The notes under the pieces are model-generated. The model did no database searches and had not been told where the DNA came from. It saw only the letters and a list, made by a program, of their open reading frames with translations. This document shows, piece after piece, positions 29,901 through 44,900 of a DNA stretch of 64,000 nucleotides. A program made the position numbers and the translations under genes. Source of the DNA: Ulva prolifera. Its lineage: Eukaryota; Chlorophyta; Ulvophyceae; Ulvales; Ulvaceae. The stretch lies in NCBI GenBank assembly GCA_023078555.1, contig CM041200.1:7417361-7481360 (forward strand), written 5' to 3'. Numbering within the stretch: position 1 is the stretch's first letter; each line of letters begins with the position of its first letter.

Positions 29901-32900
29901 TGCCTTTGTGCACCAAGTAACATGCGCATTCCACGATGCCACCAAAGCGATAACATGACAAAGGTATCGTGTCATCAACAAATGGTCAACATCATTTGGC
30001 AGGACAACATTCAAACAAAAAAACATTATGGTGTGATTGCCAGACAGAACGATGATAGATATCCCCTTTCACTCGCCCTGTCTCAAAACATCAAAACGCC
30101 CTTCAAATACTTTACGGTCCCTATGAGGACCACCTCACACATCACATTCCCTCGGCCTCCTTCAAATGAATACTGAAACAAGTTTGACATGATGCAACGT
30201 TCATTGAATGTATACCCAAAAGATCACACCTTCATATTCAACTTGATAGGAGCACGTCTAAATCCATCTTGGGGCAACCAGGCATCTAATAGCTCTTGAG
30301 TACATGCTTCATTTTTTAGAAGCTCATCGATGGGGAGAACGTGGACCGGATCGAGCACGACTCCATTTGCACCAAAATGCTTTGCGACCGCTTCATATGG
30401 GGTCACCGAGCGCCCTCCTTGGAGTGTTGACTCGGGATCTTCTAAGGCATCGATCATGCTCCGCAGGCTGTACTCTATGCGGAACGGGAGCAAAGGTGGG
30501 TTGTGCCGGTGCTTCTCTACAACGCGCTGCGCAACACAAATCGCACTCGGCTTGACGTGTCATGCACACAATACAAGTGGGGCGCCAAGAGCATATACAC
30601 AACTACATATACGGGTGGGCGCCAAGTGCGAGGTATCAAACAATACTAGAATGTAGCACTGAACACAAGCACATTGTGGCCCTGATGATACACACTACAA
30701 CATGTCAAAGTGATCATTTGTGTAGCCGTGAATGAACTCACCTGTGCCCAATTGAGATCCACCACATACCCGGTCGCATACGTTTCAGCAATAAAAGCGC
30801 ACACACGCCGCTTGTCTGTGAGATGGTTGCCCCACTTGTCGAGGACCCTCAACTCTAAACGAACACGGTCTTGCACTTCTCCCAAATACACCTCGGCATC
30901 CCCATCCATTTGTTTTGCATGCGGTGGTCCACATGCAACAAGTTGTTTGCAAGAAATCGTTTCGGGTTCCCCAACAAGAACGTTGAAAGGAATGACGGCC
31001 GATAATCCTTCTTCTGGCTTTGGTGGATGAATGGTACTCATCTTCATCCGAGGCATGTAGCTTGTTTGTCCATTGATCGGGCCCATAACCCCAGTACACA
31101 CCTACATGGCCAGCGCGTATGCCAATGCAATCTAAAAAATGACATAGCACAAATATGCCATCCAATTGCCACGAACACATGGACAGAGTCATCCACATAG
31201 AGGGGGGTGGGCACTCGGGCATCATGCACGTCCAAGGGGAACGCGAGCACCTTAGAACGCTCTGGAAAGCGTTGGATTCATCTATAGACTAATTGGAACC
31301 TCCTGAATCGATCTAAAGGGTGCTAGGCGAAAGTGCCCAATGAAAAGGGGGGTTTCTGACGAAAAGTGCCGTTTTGCCAGCGCGTCTCGAATGGCGCCCA
31401 GCGCATGCCCATCGTGCTCAGTGGGCCAAGATCTATCGAAAAACACTGTACTATGTGTCATTGATGCTTAATGATCAGTCACCTGGTGTTGTGTGTCTGT
31501 TCGGCTAACCGATACGGAGCAGAGACCGTGGCGACGGCAGGCGACCAGCTCGACGTGGTTGATGCCTACGATTAGCGTTGCTTACTGACCTTTGATAACT
31601 TTACGCGAGTTTGCGGCGAGACTGTGTATTTATACCGGAATACGCGGATGAGGATATTGGACGTTTTAGAAATGTTCGATCACGATTCGACCAGCGTGTC
31701 GAGCAATCGAGTAATGGCCGCGAAGTCACCGGGTTGAACCACAAGATGGACACCCTGAGGTTGAGACCGACTCGTTTGTCTCGAGGGTTGTGATGCAGTG
31801 CAGAATGACATGAGAATGTCGCAAGGTGTATGCTTTCGTCTCCCAGACCAGGGCATGAAGTATAGTTGATGTTCATATCTGTATCACCTGAAGTATTTTA
31901 TGTTTGTCTCGTGTGCGCGTTCACCAATACATCAGCATGCTAGCCGGTTACTCACATCTGATTTCGCTAGCAAACAACATCGCTACATTCACATGGAACC
32001 AGCTTGGAAAACTGACAGGACTTATCCATATATGCCACCATCTCCAAATGGCATCAACTTACTGATCATACAGCATAGAGAAGGATATTTGAGTGACACA
32101 GCCGGTCCTGACCTGAATAGCTATCAGCTCTTCATTCACCCAGATTGCTGCAAATGAGATGGCTATTCAGAAGCTGTACATAACTACTCGTGTACATAAT
32201 GAGTGGGTTGCCTAGAGCACTGTGATGTTTGAGCCATTGAGGCCAACCTTACGCGGAGCGCTGGTGTGAACATCCCTAGCACAGCTCAAACCTTGAAAAG
32301 CTTCTACATCGCCTTCTTGTGCAGTGTAGCTTTCAGGTCGGCTGCTGGTGCCTTGCAGCAAGCCATTGATGCCACACCCATTACCGGACCGCCCACAGAA
32401 CCGCAAAATACCAACCGCAAAACAACACACGTATCAAATTCCAAAATGTTTTATATAGTTTTTGGGGGTCTGAATTGCTTTCAGAGAGGCTACTGGTGTC
32501 AAGATCCGAGCCATCCATGACACCATAGGTATTGAATCACGCACAGCACCGCGAAACACACAAAACAATGTACCAGCAAGATATAAGCGACAAATGAAGG
32601 TGTTCTGTGGGCGATGGGCGCGCGCTGGGCGCCTGTAGGCACCCGCCGGGCAGAAAAGGGCACTTTGCCCAGCCATGCATGCGATCTTGTCGGAAATTGT
32701 CGATTTTGCCCAGCAACTCAAAACAAAGGTACAGTATCATTCATGAGGTTTTGATTAGATTATAGACGTTCCCATCGCTTTCTAGAGCGTTCTGAGGTGC
32801 TCGCGTTCCCCCTGGACGTGCATGAGGCCCGAGTGCCCACCCCCCTCCACATAGAGACACATACATAACGGCACACCCGAAGAGAAAACCAAACACGAGA

Positions 32901-35900
32901 CAAACACGGAGACGGAGACACTCAGGCCATCGGACGGATAGTTGAAGCACACGGTCAACTTGTATGTTTGATGTACCTTATGTACATGATCTTATTTGTG
33001 GCTAACATTGGCGGAAACGTAGCTATGCCGGTAGACTTACGAGCTGCACAACACACATACTCAACTATCCACAACAATTCATGAATAAGGAAGCAAATTC
33101 CGTACCTGAACATCTGCAACTTGAAGCGTCCTTGACGCTTCTGAACCTTGTCCGCGCGTGGTTTGCTCAGGAGCACCGGTCAGCAAGGAATGGCGCACAC
33201 GCACCAGAAGTCGGTATGAGCCTGGATCAAGGCGTTGGTCAAGCCCCCGGACACGAAACACTTGCGCCCCCTTTGGTGGCATGGGGTCAAGAAGCTTGGG
33301 GCAAGGATGATTCTCATGGATGCTCGTCCAAACAAAATCGGATTTTGACTCACGAGCCGGCATTGCCTTCCATGCATCCTCCTAAATACATTCGGCACCG
33401 CTCACTGGCGATGATCATACATGTGAGATATGCCATTGCCATTGACGTGGTTTATGCCATTGGGATTACTTGAAGAAGTCGTATGCACCATTGTTCCATC
33501 ATGCAAAACAAAACATTGAATGCACACATCTGCAAACACCACATGCCATGAGACACACTTTTCTAACATGCAAATCTAGCTAACGCCAATCATTGTCAAG
33601 CCGTTTACCCGGGCAATTTGGATTCCATAAAAATGCCGACTCAAGCACCACATGCAGCATGACATATTTATTTGACATGGAGATTCATCTTCAGCCGGTG
33701 TTAGACGAGGCGAGCCGTTCCCACGCGAAGACTTGCCCTTCTACACATCGTACCACCGGATGTTGTGCATGTGAATCTCGAAATATTGCAAGCAATCATA
33801 AGGACGCCGCATGAAAAAAAAACCACCCTTATGCCCGCGTGTGCGGACACCTGAATAGCACATTAGAAAAGAAAAGCGTCCTACTTACATAACTTATGAC
33901 GTGGTCCATGTTGAAGCTTCAACAATCATAATCACACCTACATATGCATACATGTAGAGCAACTCTCCACACACAACACATGGGCTTGACCAAGTCATGA
34001 TTTGGAAGATTTCCTCCTACCGAAGCGCAATTCAAAAAACTTTTCGATTGATACAATGTATGATGTCCACATCACACCAATGATGTTTTAGCTACGTATG
34101 TACACATGGTATGGCCAAACATCCGGCGGGTCATGAATGGTGCATTGCATTCCATATGCATGATCAGTATACAATAAATAAGCACCAATGAATCTCATTA
34201 TCTGAATTAGTATGCATGGCGCGACCTCAACTCGATACACATTGCACAGTTGAAATTTCACACTCATCGAAATGTAGCTTTGGATTCAATGCCACACGCT
34301 TAGCCTAAGGTCGCTTTCGACATTTGTAGCATGTGGAAACAACCACATGCCATGCGCACCTTTGTCTTGCATTGCAGCCCGAGCCCCACTTCATAAGGAG
34401 CCAGTGTGAAGTGCGTGTTGATGTTGACAAACTTTCCGGGACCGTTCAGTAACCCTGGAAATGACGACAAATGCGGTCGCGGGCATCCTTTTCCAGCGTC
34501 AGCCAAGATGGCTACCATGATGTCGTCCAGCTTGCTACTACGATATTCAAGCATACTTGGCATGTCATCGTCGGCTCTACCACTCCTCGGCCAAAAGCAA
34601 AGTGCTAAGCCACACGGATTGTGGGCTTGTATTTCCTTGTAATAACTGCAATGTTGGCGGATTTACATTTGAAAACCTCAAGAATATTGCCTTGGCGAGT
34701 ACGTGGCAACAACAAGTTTGGCAATCGCAAACACCATCGCAAGAGTGAACATCGCACCGCCGATACTCGTCCACTATCTTGGTGGAAAGGTCTTTGGTTG
34801 GTTGCTTGCTTAGTGCTGCTTGCATGGACGCCATAGTATAAAAATCTTCGGGACGTACTCGAGATATCTCGCAACACAATAACATCTCCACATCCGAGGT
34901 TTCAAAAATTGCACCATTTAACAATATCCGCCGAAATGTCACCTACACATCATTCAAAGCACACATCAACAATAATCATGCACAATATGTGGAACTATGT
35001 TGTACACAATTTTACCCAACACATCAAGGCAACGTGACATGAGGCCGTGTATCAGAGTGGGGGCAACGCACACATCGATCTGCTGCCCTTACGGGTTCTC
35101 CATTGCGAGATGTAGGCTCCGTGAACGCATGTATGACGCCCCATGCTTCCTTCTTCCGTGCCACCAAGTTGCCATGAGGTGCTTCACTCAAGTCAAAGTT
35201 TTTTGGCACCTTGATAAGGTCACCTTGAATGAACTTGGCTTCACCATTGCGGGTAGTGCGAACGCAGGATCTACATGACAATGCATTGAGACTTGCAACT
35301 TTTGTGCTCGCATGCATGGGAGTGTGCCCATGGAGCTGAGCAAGTTTTATGAAAAGAAAAAGAATACATTGGGGGCTAGTGCAATGCGCCACATCACCGA
35401 GTGGAAAGTGGACTAGCTCAGAGTAGACCATACTACATGCATGTGGGGTGCCTATAGATATGTGAACGGAGATGTAGATATTGCAAGAGCGCAGGTCAAC
35501 TCAATCAAGATAATCACATTGGCCATGTGGAGGTAGTCACATTGCTCCATAGTTGGTGTCAACAACAATGAGATTTTATGTATATTGCCAGCGAGTATGC
35601 CGGCCATGCGGCCATCACCAAAGGGCGATGCCGGCTAACACCAAAAAACACCGGTCACACTACATAACCCTTATTTATTCACGTTATCAAACTTGCATGT
35701 GGTATGCATGCACGGATATGCAAGGGCCGAGGTACACAGTTTTTCATACCTGAATACATTGAGACCTAGTTCTTTCGTCCAGGGGTGCTTGTCAAACTTG
35801 TCGACGAGATCCATTTGCGAGTCCAGCTCTCGTATGCATGTTGCCAACCATATGGCGGCATCAAAGCACACCCAAGCTTTCTCCGACTCTTGGGCTGGAC

Positions 35901-38900
35901 CACTCGCGTTCTCCTTAGCCACTTGCTCGCGAAATTTCTTTGAATCGTCCGTGCGCCCTTGCAATTCCAGCAATCGCAACGCGAAAAATGGTTGCGTATA
36001 GCGCAACCGAGAGGTATGAAAGATGCGATTGCACTTCTTCAAGTCTTGTAGATTTTGGAATGTATCCGGAGCAATTGTTTGCTTTGTCTTGCTTTTCTAC
36101 ACGCAAATTGGTGTCCAGCTCACCACAATTCAACCACACCTGAGAACATCAAAACTTTATGCGGTGTATGAGAAGAAACACATGAGCAATGCAAATGCAC
36201 GCAGCACGATCTCTGTCTCCCCATAGACCCTTGCATCATCGCTCTCATAAACAACCATTGCGCATGGATTGACTTGAAGTTAGTGCAAAACTCTATACTT
36301 GTTTTGAGACAGTATTGCGCCCGAGGTCGCCAACGAGTTGCAAACCCCTAACATTTTGAAGCACACTCTCACCACTCCAAAATGTTTGTAGGCAAAAGAA
36401 ATGCAAGCTCCACACCTGAGCACTCCGTCCCTCAAACTTCTCACTCGGCAAAAAGCGGGATGTCACCTTGTCAGACGCTGCGATGCTCTTCCTACGTTTG
36501 TGTGGTGGCAGCGATGGCATGCGACCTTCATCGGACGAATACGACTTCCAATCTGAGAACGACATATGCCCGATGATATGTTCACGCGAGACGGATGACA
36601 ACTTTCTGTTTGCTTCTTGGAGAATTTTCTTTTTGGCATCCCCATCCCTTGCCTTGAATTTTTCGGTGGCATCTCTACCTGTAAGGACCTTGTACAACTT
36701 CGGAAAGTGTGTTTTAAGGATGGCCTGCACATTTAAGTAGTATCATTTTAAGCATTTTGGTAGTGATTGCTGTAAGCAATCTGAATCCGACGACATGATT
36801 TGCCACACTTGCGCAAATTGAAATCCAATGCACCAATGATCAATGGAACCGAAGGATTTGAAATCTATATTCCCATGGAACTCTCAACACGACGTTTCCT
36901 GTTGACAGCACTTTTGAAAACATTTGGCATGTACACGCTTCACATGGCACTTCAGGCGATGCAAGGTAGTGAGCATGCGAATTCGCAACATGTTTCTCTT
37001 GTGCATTTTTGATTGACCATTCTCACGTCGGGGATAGCAAGCAGATTTAAGCAAGAAATCTATATCTATATCACGACGACAAGCGCAATGACAGGACACA
37101 TGTATTCACAACCGGTCAGATCAAGACATGATTATCAATCAGGCATGCATGAAGAAAAGTTGGATGCAACACACCAATAGGGCATCGTTTAGTTTGAAAA
37201 AAGGCAACAATGGAGTGTTGGCATTCGATGATTTATCGACCTTGCTAAATGCAGAATAGCGCCCATTCCACCACACAGCCAAGCGATTTTGCTCTGCTGG
37301 CAGCAACGGGTATCGGGTAGCCCCTCGGAGATCGTCTTCATTCACTTTGCCGCGCCATGATCTGCGCTTACCCTGAGGAAAGCCGAACATGTCGGGGATG
37401 CCCTGCAATGTGAAAATCTTAAGACGAGCAAGCAACCGCTTACATGGTGAAAGGACCATACTCTAGTATAGCACAAAGATTCCTTGAAACAAAAAAGCCA
37501 CATCGATCCGTAGACTCAAGGGACTCGCATAAATACATTGATTGTCACGCAAATTGTTGCTTGAAAGAAGGACCGACTTACCAGGCGAGACTGATTTTTG
37601 GGCACATATTGGAGTACGCCAACGATAGGCAAGTGACCTTGTCCCCATGCCGCATGTGTGCAAGCAAAAGTGAAAGATTGCAGTTCTTGCAACAAATCGT
37701 TAGCCGGTGCATGATGAGCCACTTGCAACGGCGTCTTCAAGACGCGAATGGACCGAGAAACCTCATCCTCACAAGCTGCTGAATAGTCCACCAATTGTGC
37801 TTGGAGCGTTGGCCAACCTTTCCATGGTTGATCATTCAAACTACATATGTCGAAAAGAAATGGTGTCAGCCAATACATCGAGATGAGTGTAGTACTAAAT
37901 GTCTACGGCAACCGCAATCATCGCGGTTCCAGCGGATGTGACGGATCTCCGCATCGCCATTGAATTCACTCGACACAATCCAAACTAGACAACAATTTTG
38001 AAACATAAATCATAGCTTTGGCGCATGCAATGATGAAGAGAAATTCGTCACGCAATCTAGCACAATGATTGCATATGGGAATCGGCGCGGTGTTTCAAAG
38101 GAGGTATAATGTTTTTTTGGATGAGCTAGAAACCATGGCCTTGCACATACATCCCAACACATCCATGCAATGCACCGCAATCTAGCAAAGACTATACCGG
38201 AATGTGGTGGAAGACGGCAAGTATATAACTTGTTAAATGAAGCAAGGGGGCACATCGATGTACATAATCCAGACCTGCAATGTATGATGTTAAGTTGTAC
38301 ACAATGCATGATAAGCGGGCACACCAAGAATCTTACCAGCGATGTCTTAGCGCGGGCACGCGATCCTCTCCAACACTGAATGCCTGGCATAATTTCTCTG
38401 AAAGGCCATGCCACTCTTTCCTTCGTGAAAAGATTTCGGCATCGGACCCACAATCCCACTTGTCCACGATCGTCTCATCTGGAAGCAGATCCCATGGGCA
38501 CCTGCTTCGAACACCGTCATGGAAAAACACATGAAGCTTCATGGCTGTTCGTGATATCATCTCAAGATTCTCTTCTTTACGCGCCCGCTTGCCCTTGTTG
38601 AGACGAGCTTCGATGCGTTCTTCATCATGACCAACTTGTCCATTGAACGTTTTCATGAAGTTGCCTGAATGTCCTAGAAAGTGATAATATGTCATTTTCA
38701 AGGTGTTGCACACTCGGTGGAAGCCATTGAATATGATGTCCTCCGCGCCGGCTTGGTGTAGGTCGAGCAAAATGAACGCAGTAAAGCTGTGGTTTCCCTA
38801 CATATCAGAGCCGGTCGTGTGGTTCTCAAATGTACCACTCATGATGGAAACAACATGTTCCTTACATGAGTGCTTTGGGAAAATGTTGCCCCGCGAACAA

Positions 38901-41900
38901 AATACACATGGCATGCATTCAATCGAGATATTCATGCATAAGAATGCAGGATCCAAGACACATGGTACCTTGCATGGCACGTCTCATACATATTGGTTGA
39001 CATCACAATGAATCTAGGATGGAAATCATGTTCAACATGTCTACATGTCGTTTGAGTTCACCTTATCGTCGCCATCTCTTGGTTCACTACAACCCACCCT
39101 CTCCACATGACTCAATATGCGTGGTAAGATTGATGTAGATGTTGCGCCAGGGACCTTGTGCAAAGCCGTCCGTGTCCACTCGGACATGGGCATGTACTCC
39201 GGCCCATCTGAGCCCTGTATCTAGTGATGGTGGTTGCAATCTCAAGCGCAAGCACGTCTACGCAAATGATGTGTCATAAGGTGTACGAGATAGATCTGCT
39301 CATGCCTTTGGTCTGCCAAGCTAGGCAAAGTGGTGACAAGCATGTATTATGCAATGGCACCGTTTTTGGAGTTATCTTCTTAACACCCTAATGATGCACA
39401 TTGCATTGCAATTTTGATAATGTGCAGCGTGTGCGTGCGTAGGAGGATCGCGTCCATGCTCTCATCATTCTAGAATTCATTATATGTGGCCACACCATAT
39501 ATGCGATATTATCCCATGTTATGTGAAACACTCGAAGCCCTCAGGCCTCAAGGTTTTGTTTTGCATGCATTGGCAACGTAGTGGCATGTATACACATGTT
39601 TTGTAATATGAAAGGAGGTCATGATGAGCAGCCTCTTGCCATGCTCAAACATGGTTGTGTGCCGCACATGATATCGGCGTCGTAGCAACACATGCACGTG
39701 AGTGACGAATCTCAACCATGTACATGTAACAACATACTTTGCAACAAATGCACTGGAAGCAAATTATGCATTGTGTAGTTGCCGGGTGTGCATGCCGACG
39801 CGGCATATCAAGTCTTGCCGAGTTTGAAACATTGCAAAGCATCGTCAAGAGTTGAATTGAGTATATAGTTTATTATCATCGCCTACTCAGCTAGAGCGAG
39901 AACTCGCACGATTCCGAACAAATTTGAGGCCGTGCATGCAATCATAAAATCAACAATGGCATATGGCACCACGCTAGAGTGACGACAACACGCATTTGTT
40001 GTGCATACGGGAGTATCGCATCAAGTATGCAACTTGCAAAGGTGCTGCCAAGATGAATGTGTTCAATACATATGGCGGGGGAAAGACCTCATCAGGAGAC
40101 AGACTAGCTCGGGAAGTCGACTCCAGTGTTGCTGAGAACTTGTCGGTCCACTGATGTCTGTCTATAAGGGTCTCCTTGACATTGGTCGCGCCGAGAGGAC
40201 GGGTTAAAATGTACATGTATGACCCCAGGTCAGACATAACCTTGGTGCATCCTTCGCCAAATGCAGACAAATCGTCATCTGTGAGGAATGGCCGTTTCAA
40301 CTCTTCTCTGATCATGCCTTCTTCTGAACCATGCGTTTGCGCAAGCTACACCAAGCAAGCACACACACAACGTTAATAACGTAATGCATTGTCTTGAAAT
40401 ACATGATGGTATATATATATTAATGCGCTATACCAATTGGGCCCATCATCCATAACAACAAAGAGTGTTGGCCGTATCACGCAAGAGATACTCAAAACGA
40501 TTGCCATTCTAGCGAAAGCCCACAATAACAACGCATCACAGATCATCAATGCAACCGTGGTATATCCACGACATCATCGCCAATCATGGATCGAAGACGC
40601 AATCAACAGCATACGCATTGCAATGCTGCAAACCCCAAAGCAACACATCTGTCATACATCACGCGAGTGTGCATGAGTTGTATGTTCATGCGAATGATTG
40701 GTCTCGCCTCGTTTGCACGTGATCAACGCAAGCGAGGCTCCTACCTTGACCACCATCCACACCCTACAACGTTGATATAGTAAACTTGCTAAAGATGTGG
40801 AACATGTAATCATAGTACAATGACAAATTGATATGTGGGCCCATTCATGAATATTGCAATGCATATGAATGCATAGCCAGCACAGGCCTAGAGACTTGAT
40901 TAAATATTTGTGATGTAACAAAACGCTCTGAAATCAAAGCACACGTTTGGTACATGAGCCATGACGTATGATGCCGCCATCGGAGCACACCTGTTCGTTC
41001 ATCCTTTTGGGAACTTGGCCGCGGCGGGCTATGGGCGAAAAATCCTTCATGCCAATGCCCGAGTCGACAATTGCAATGTATGACAGCGTGGACCGATTCA
41101 TTACGGCATCTTGGGGGCCAAGATCCTTACGACCGACAAGTTTCTCTCTCCCCATGTAGACATCCACAACGCGTGGTCGGTCCTCGGGAACACTCATGAG
41201 CGCTGTCAACGAGTTGTCGATGAATTCCGAAATCTGCAAATACCCGCGTTTTGATTGATACAAGCAATCGCATAAGAATTCTACGCCCACTAGTTGCTTG
41301 CACGGCCGATCAAAAATTGACATGTCAAGCGCACAGATTGAGAGACAATGCGTCAACATGTGTTGAAGGAAGGCAAGCCAAATGGGCATCTACTTTTGTC
41401 ATGTTGAACACCAAACTCAACGAATGACAAATGGGATGAGACATGCCAATTCTAGAGTGTCATGGGCTCATTTATTGTCGCGGGACTGAAGCGTAACATC
41501 GACCGAGACACCACCCACAACACCCAGCAACTGCCTAGCGGACCACCGCATTAGACGAACACATCTCGCAGAGCAACACAGAAGAAGTTTGGCCAGTATT
41601 AGAGACCGGTAACAAGTTCGTGCATGGTTTCGAAGCCGAAAATGCACAAATCAATCAAACTGCTCCGCCATGCTTGGGCAAGGCCAAATTGGCGACAATT
41701 CTCGTCTCCCCAAGCGTGATGAAACACTAGAATTGTTCATTCCGCAGAAATAGATATCAGAGTGATACCCAAACTATCGCAATCGTAGTTTGCGCGGCCC
41801 AAGTGGGCCCAACCGTTTGCAAGAGTGCATGACCCCCTCATCTCACATCGCATTGTCCGCACACTACTCACATTGTCATTGTTTGGAAACACAGACAACG

Positions 41901-44900
41901 TTGCATGCAATAGCACTTGCTGCATTTGTCTATGCCCGTTTCCTCTGCAGTAACACAAAGCGCACACTCTTTTAGCGCCAACACGTGGCAATGTCATGTC
42001 ACGATCGCAGTCGATGACACAAACTTGACAACACGCGGTGTCCGGCCGCGATCTCTGTGCAGCTGCGAAGCGCAGGGTCGCACCGAAAAAATGGCGGGAT
42101 CGACACCCGCTTGGCCTGCAGTCTCATTTTCGGTCGCAGTGCGGAGATTGACTTTCACCTCATGCATCTCCACGCGCTCCTTGCTAAACATGTCGCTGTG
42201 GCGCAACAGCACCTCGATGGGGTGGTTCACGCTGGCACCGGCTCCGGAACCGCTAGAAGCCTCTTCCCGCCACTTTTGCAGCCGCGACTTGGACACAATG
42301 TGCCCCTGCAACAGCGGTTGGCCGTGTTGGTGGGCCAAAAAGCAGGAACAGCAGTGTAAACCTAGAATCGTATGTGTGCGCACAACGCACAACTGAACTT
42401 GCATAGCTAAGGCACGCTGTGTGGCAACAAATAGGACATTTTTTAGGCGTTAACAATGCCGTTCAAGACATTGCTTCAAACATAACATTCGATGAGTTAG
42501 GTACAAATGACAGACGCGGATGCGTTGTCCGGCATGGTCGGACTGCAAGGCTACCTTGCAACGACACGTATTACAGATTCATGACGTCGCACAGCCAAGT
42601 GCCACATCATGCTTCAGTCTTGTTTGCTCGGCATTGAGCCGATGATATCAGACCGCCTTCATTGGATACTACTTCTAGAGCAAATGGTCGTACAATATGC
42701 AAGATGCGTGGCCAAAAAAATGGCCCGGGTACTGCTGTTGCGGCCTCCATGCATACTTGGCGTATGTTGCATTGTTTGGTCCCTTTGCAGCATGTTTTGG
42801 ACTCCCATGCTGATACTGGACGTGAATGTTTGCAACTGGTGTATGTGATCGGGCCCCGCGACCCGCCACCAATAAAGTGGCCAGCGTTGAGCGATGGATC
42901 TTGCGGGAGCAGGTCGTGCAACGCGTGCCAGCGTGCCCGCATGACAGCCATCCGCCACAGGAGCCCTTTCGACATCGTGCGCCATTTGCACTGCAAAGAA
43001 CGGCCCAATGCCTAAGCCATGCCCCATCGGCATCCGGAACAGTGTGGTGGCAATTCACAGTGCACCATGGGTATGCATTCGGGCCGCCTCGAGTGTTAAA
43101 ACATGCACATAGGCTCACATGTGCAGTATGCGAACGTGCCGATGCTGTATGCATGTGCTCCGTACCGATGCTGTATGCATGTGCACTGCAAGGCAGCATG
43201 TACTGGCCTGTGGAGGTGAGAATGTGACAGCTGATTTGCCCAAACACAAACAAATGCAACATTGCAGACGAGCGTTGCAAGCACCGGTGAATTATAGGTA
43301 CACAGATGGGATAGCCACACCACAATTCACGTCCGCAGGTGCACCAAACGATTTCAAACGACGTCCAGCACAGCAGTCAGCTAGGGCTTTGCAGCATGTG
43401 CATCCCAGCCAAACCATGTGCCACGTGCCCCCACATGCCAACTATTCACAGATGCATAGACACATTGGGCGTTTGTGATAAATCTCAAGACACACGGCAT
43501 TACATCAATTTTCAACTGGATAGTCTGGTCCTGATGCAGGAACTGGCACAGGCACCAAAGCATGCATCACTTTGCTACCCAGTTGCACCCAGCTTCCACA
43601 TGTCACCCAACATCATCCAAACGGCTACGCTCCAGCGACAGCACTCCAGCGACAGGAATTTATCATTTATAGCATATTTCTTTACGTTTAATCACTACCT
43701 GTGCCTGCAGCTGTCCAACGGCCATACACTGCCTCGGACGCTGTACTACAGCAGTTGCATTGTACGGCTTGGAGCGCACCTCAGCTGTACACAGCTGGAG
43801 CTGCAACGAATTGGGGCTGTCCAGACTCAATTGCCGGATTGAAGTCTGCGGGATCGCCTGTTCGGCAACAGACAGGGATTGAACCAGCCTGGCGTGGAGT
43901 TTCTCGCGGCTGTTGCATTCGTTGAACTCTTTCGTCGAGATAGCAACTGCCATCTACAGGAGAAGTCGTGGTGACATGTTCAAGTTCGTGTGTTTATACC
44001 GGCGAAGCGCATCGGGCCTGGATCAAAATTCTGGCCGAAGCAAACCTGGGAAGTAGGTATATCGAACGCCTTCCGTCTCCATTCAGCATCTTCAACTTCG
44101 ATGGAGAAGTAGGTGTGTGCATCACCCATTTCTGAACCAGAAGGCCTAGATTCGGGTATGGTAAGCTAAGACGTCAATCGCTATCGCCGCACATACAGCG
44201 CAAGGACACTGTATTGCGCGCACGCATACATCAGCGTTGCAAACTATGCGCATCAGCAGGTTTTACATTGAGACACATTTGCCTGCGCCAGACTCAGCGG
44301 AGAGTGTGATGCGCAGGGCACAAGCTGCCGCTTTTGCAGTGTAAGCATGTCACAGATTGTGGTGAATTATTTGCAACATCCAAGTCTCAGGTGTTTGGAA
44401 CAGTCGATGCTTTTACTAGCGATCGAGGCTGTCCAGCTCTATTGCGCACGTTGTGCCCATTTAAGAAGTTGTACCTGTGGCCACACACGGCACATGGCGT
44501 TGGCACAGGCAAGCAAGACAAGCTTGGCATAGCATGCAACAAAAGCGGAGATTGAGCGACCATAGTTTACAGTACGTGTAAGATGATGGAAATTTCATTG
44601 CGCGGGGCGGTGTCATTGTTCGCCTCACGATGAAAAGCTCTGCAACTGCAACGCGACTCGAGCCAGCATACTGGCGATTTTTTTGTGTGATCTCACGAAA
44701 ACTACTCTATTTTCACACTGCATAGGGATACTGCCATGGTCAGACCACGAACCCGTTGGTGCGCGAGCATGTGTTTCAAGAGGTCCACAAGATGCCCCGT
44801 CGGATACCAGGCTTCTGAAAACTCTGCCAGAATTTGCCCGGATGTCTCAGTGACCCTCTTACCTGCGCATAAATGCGGAATTCTGCCATGTTTCTTTTCC

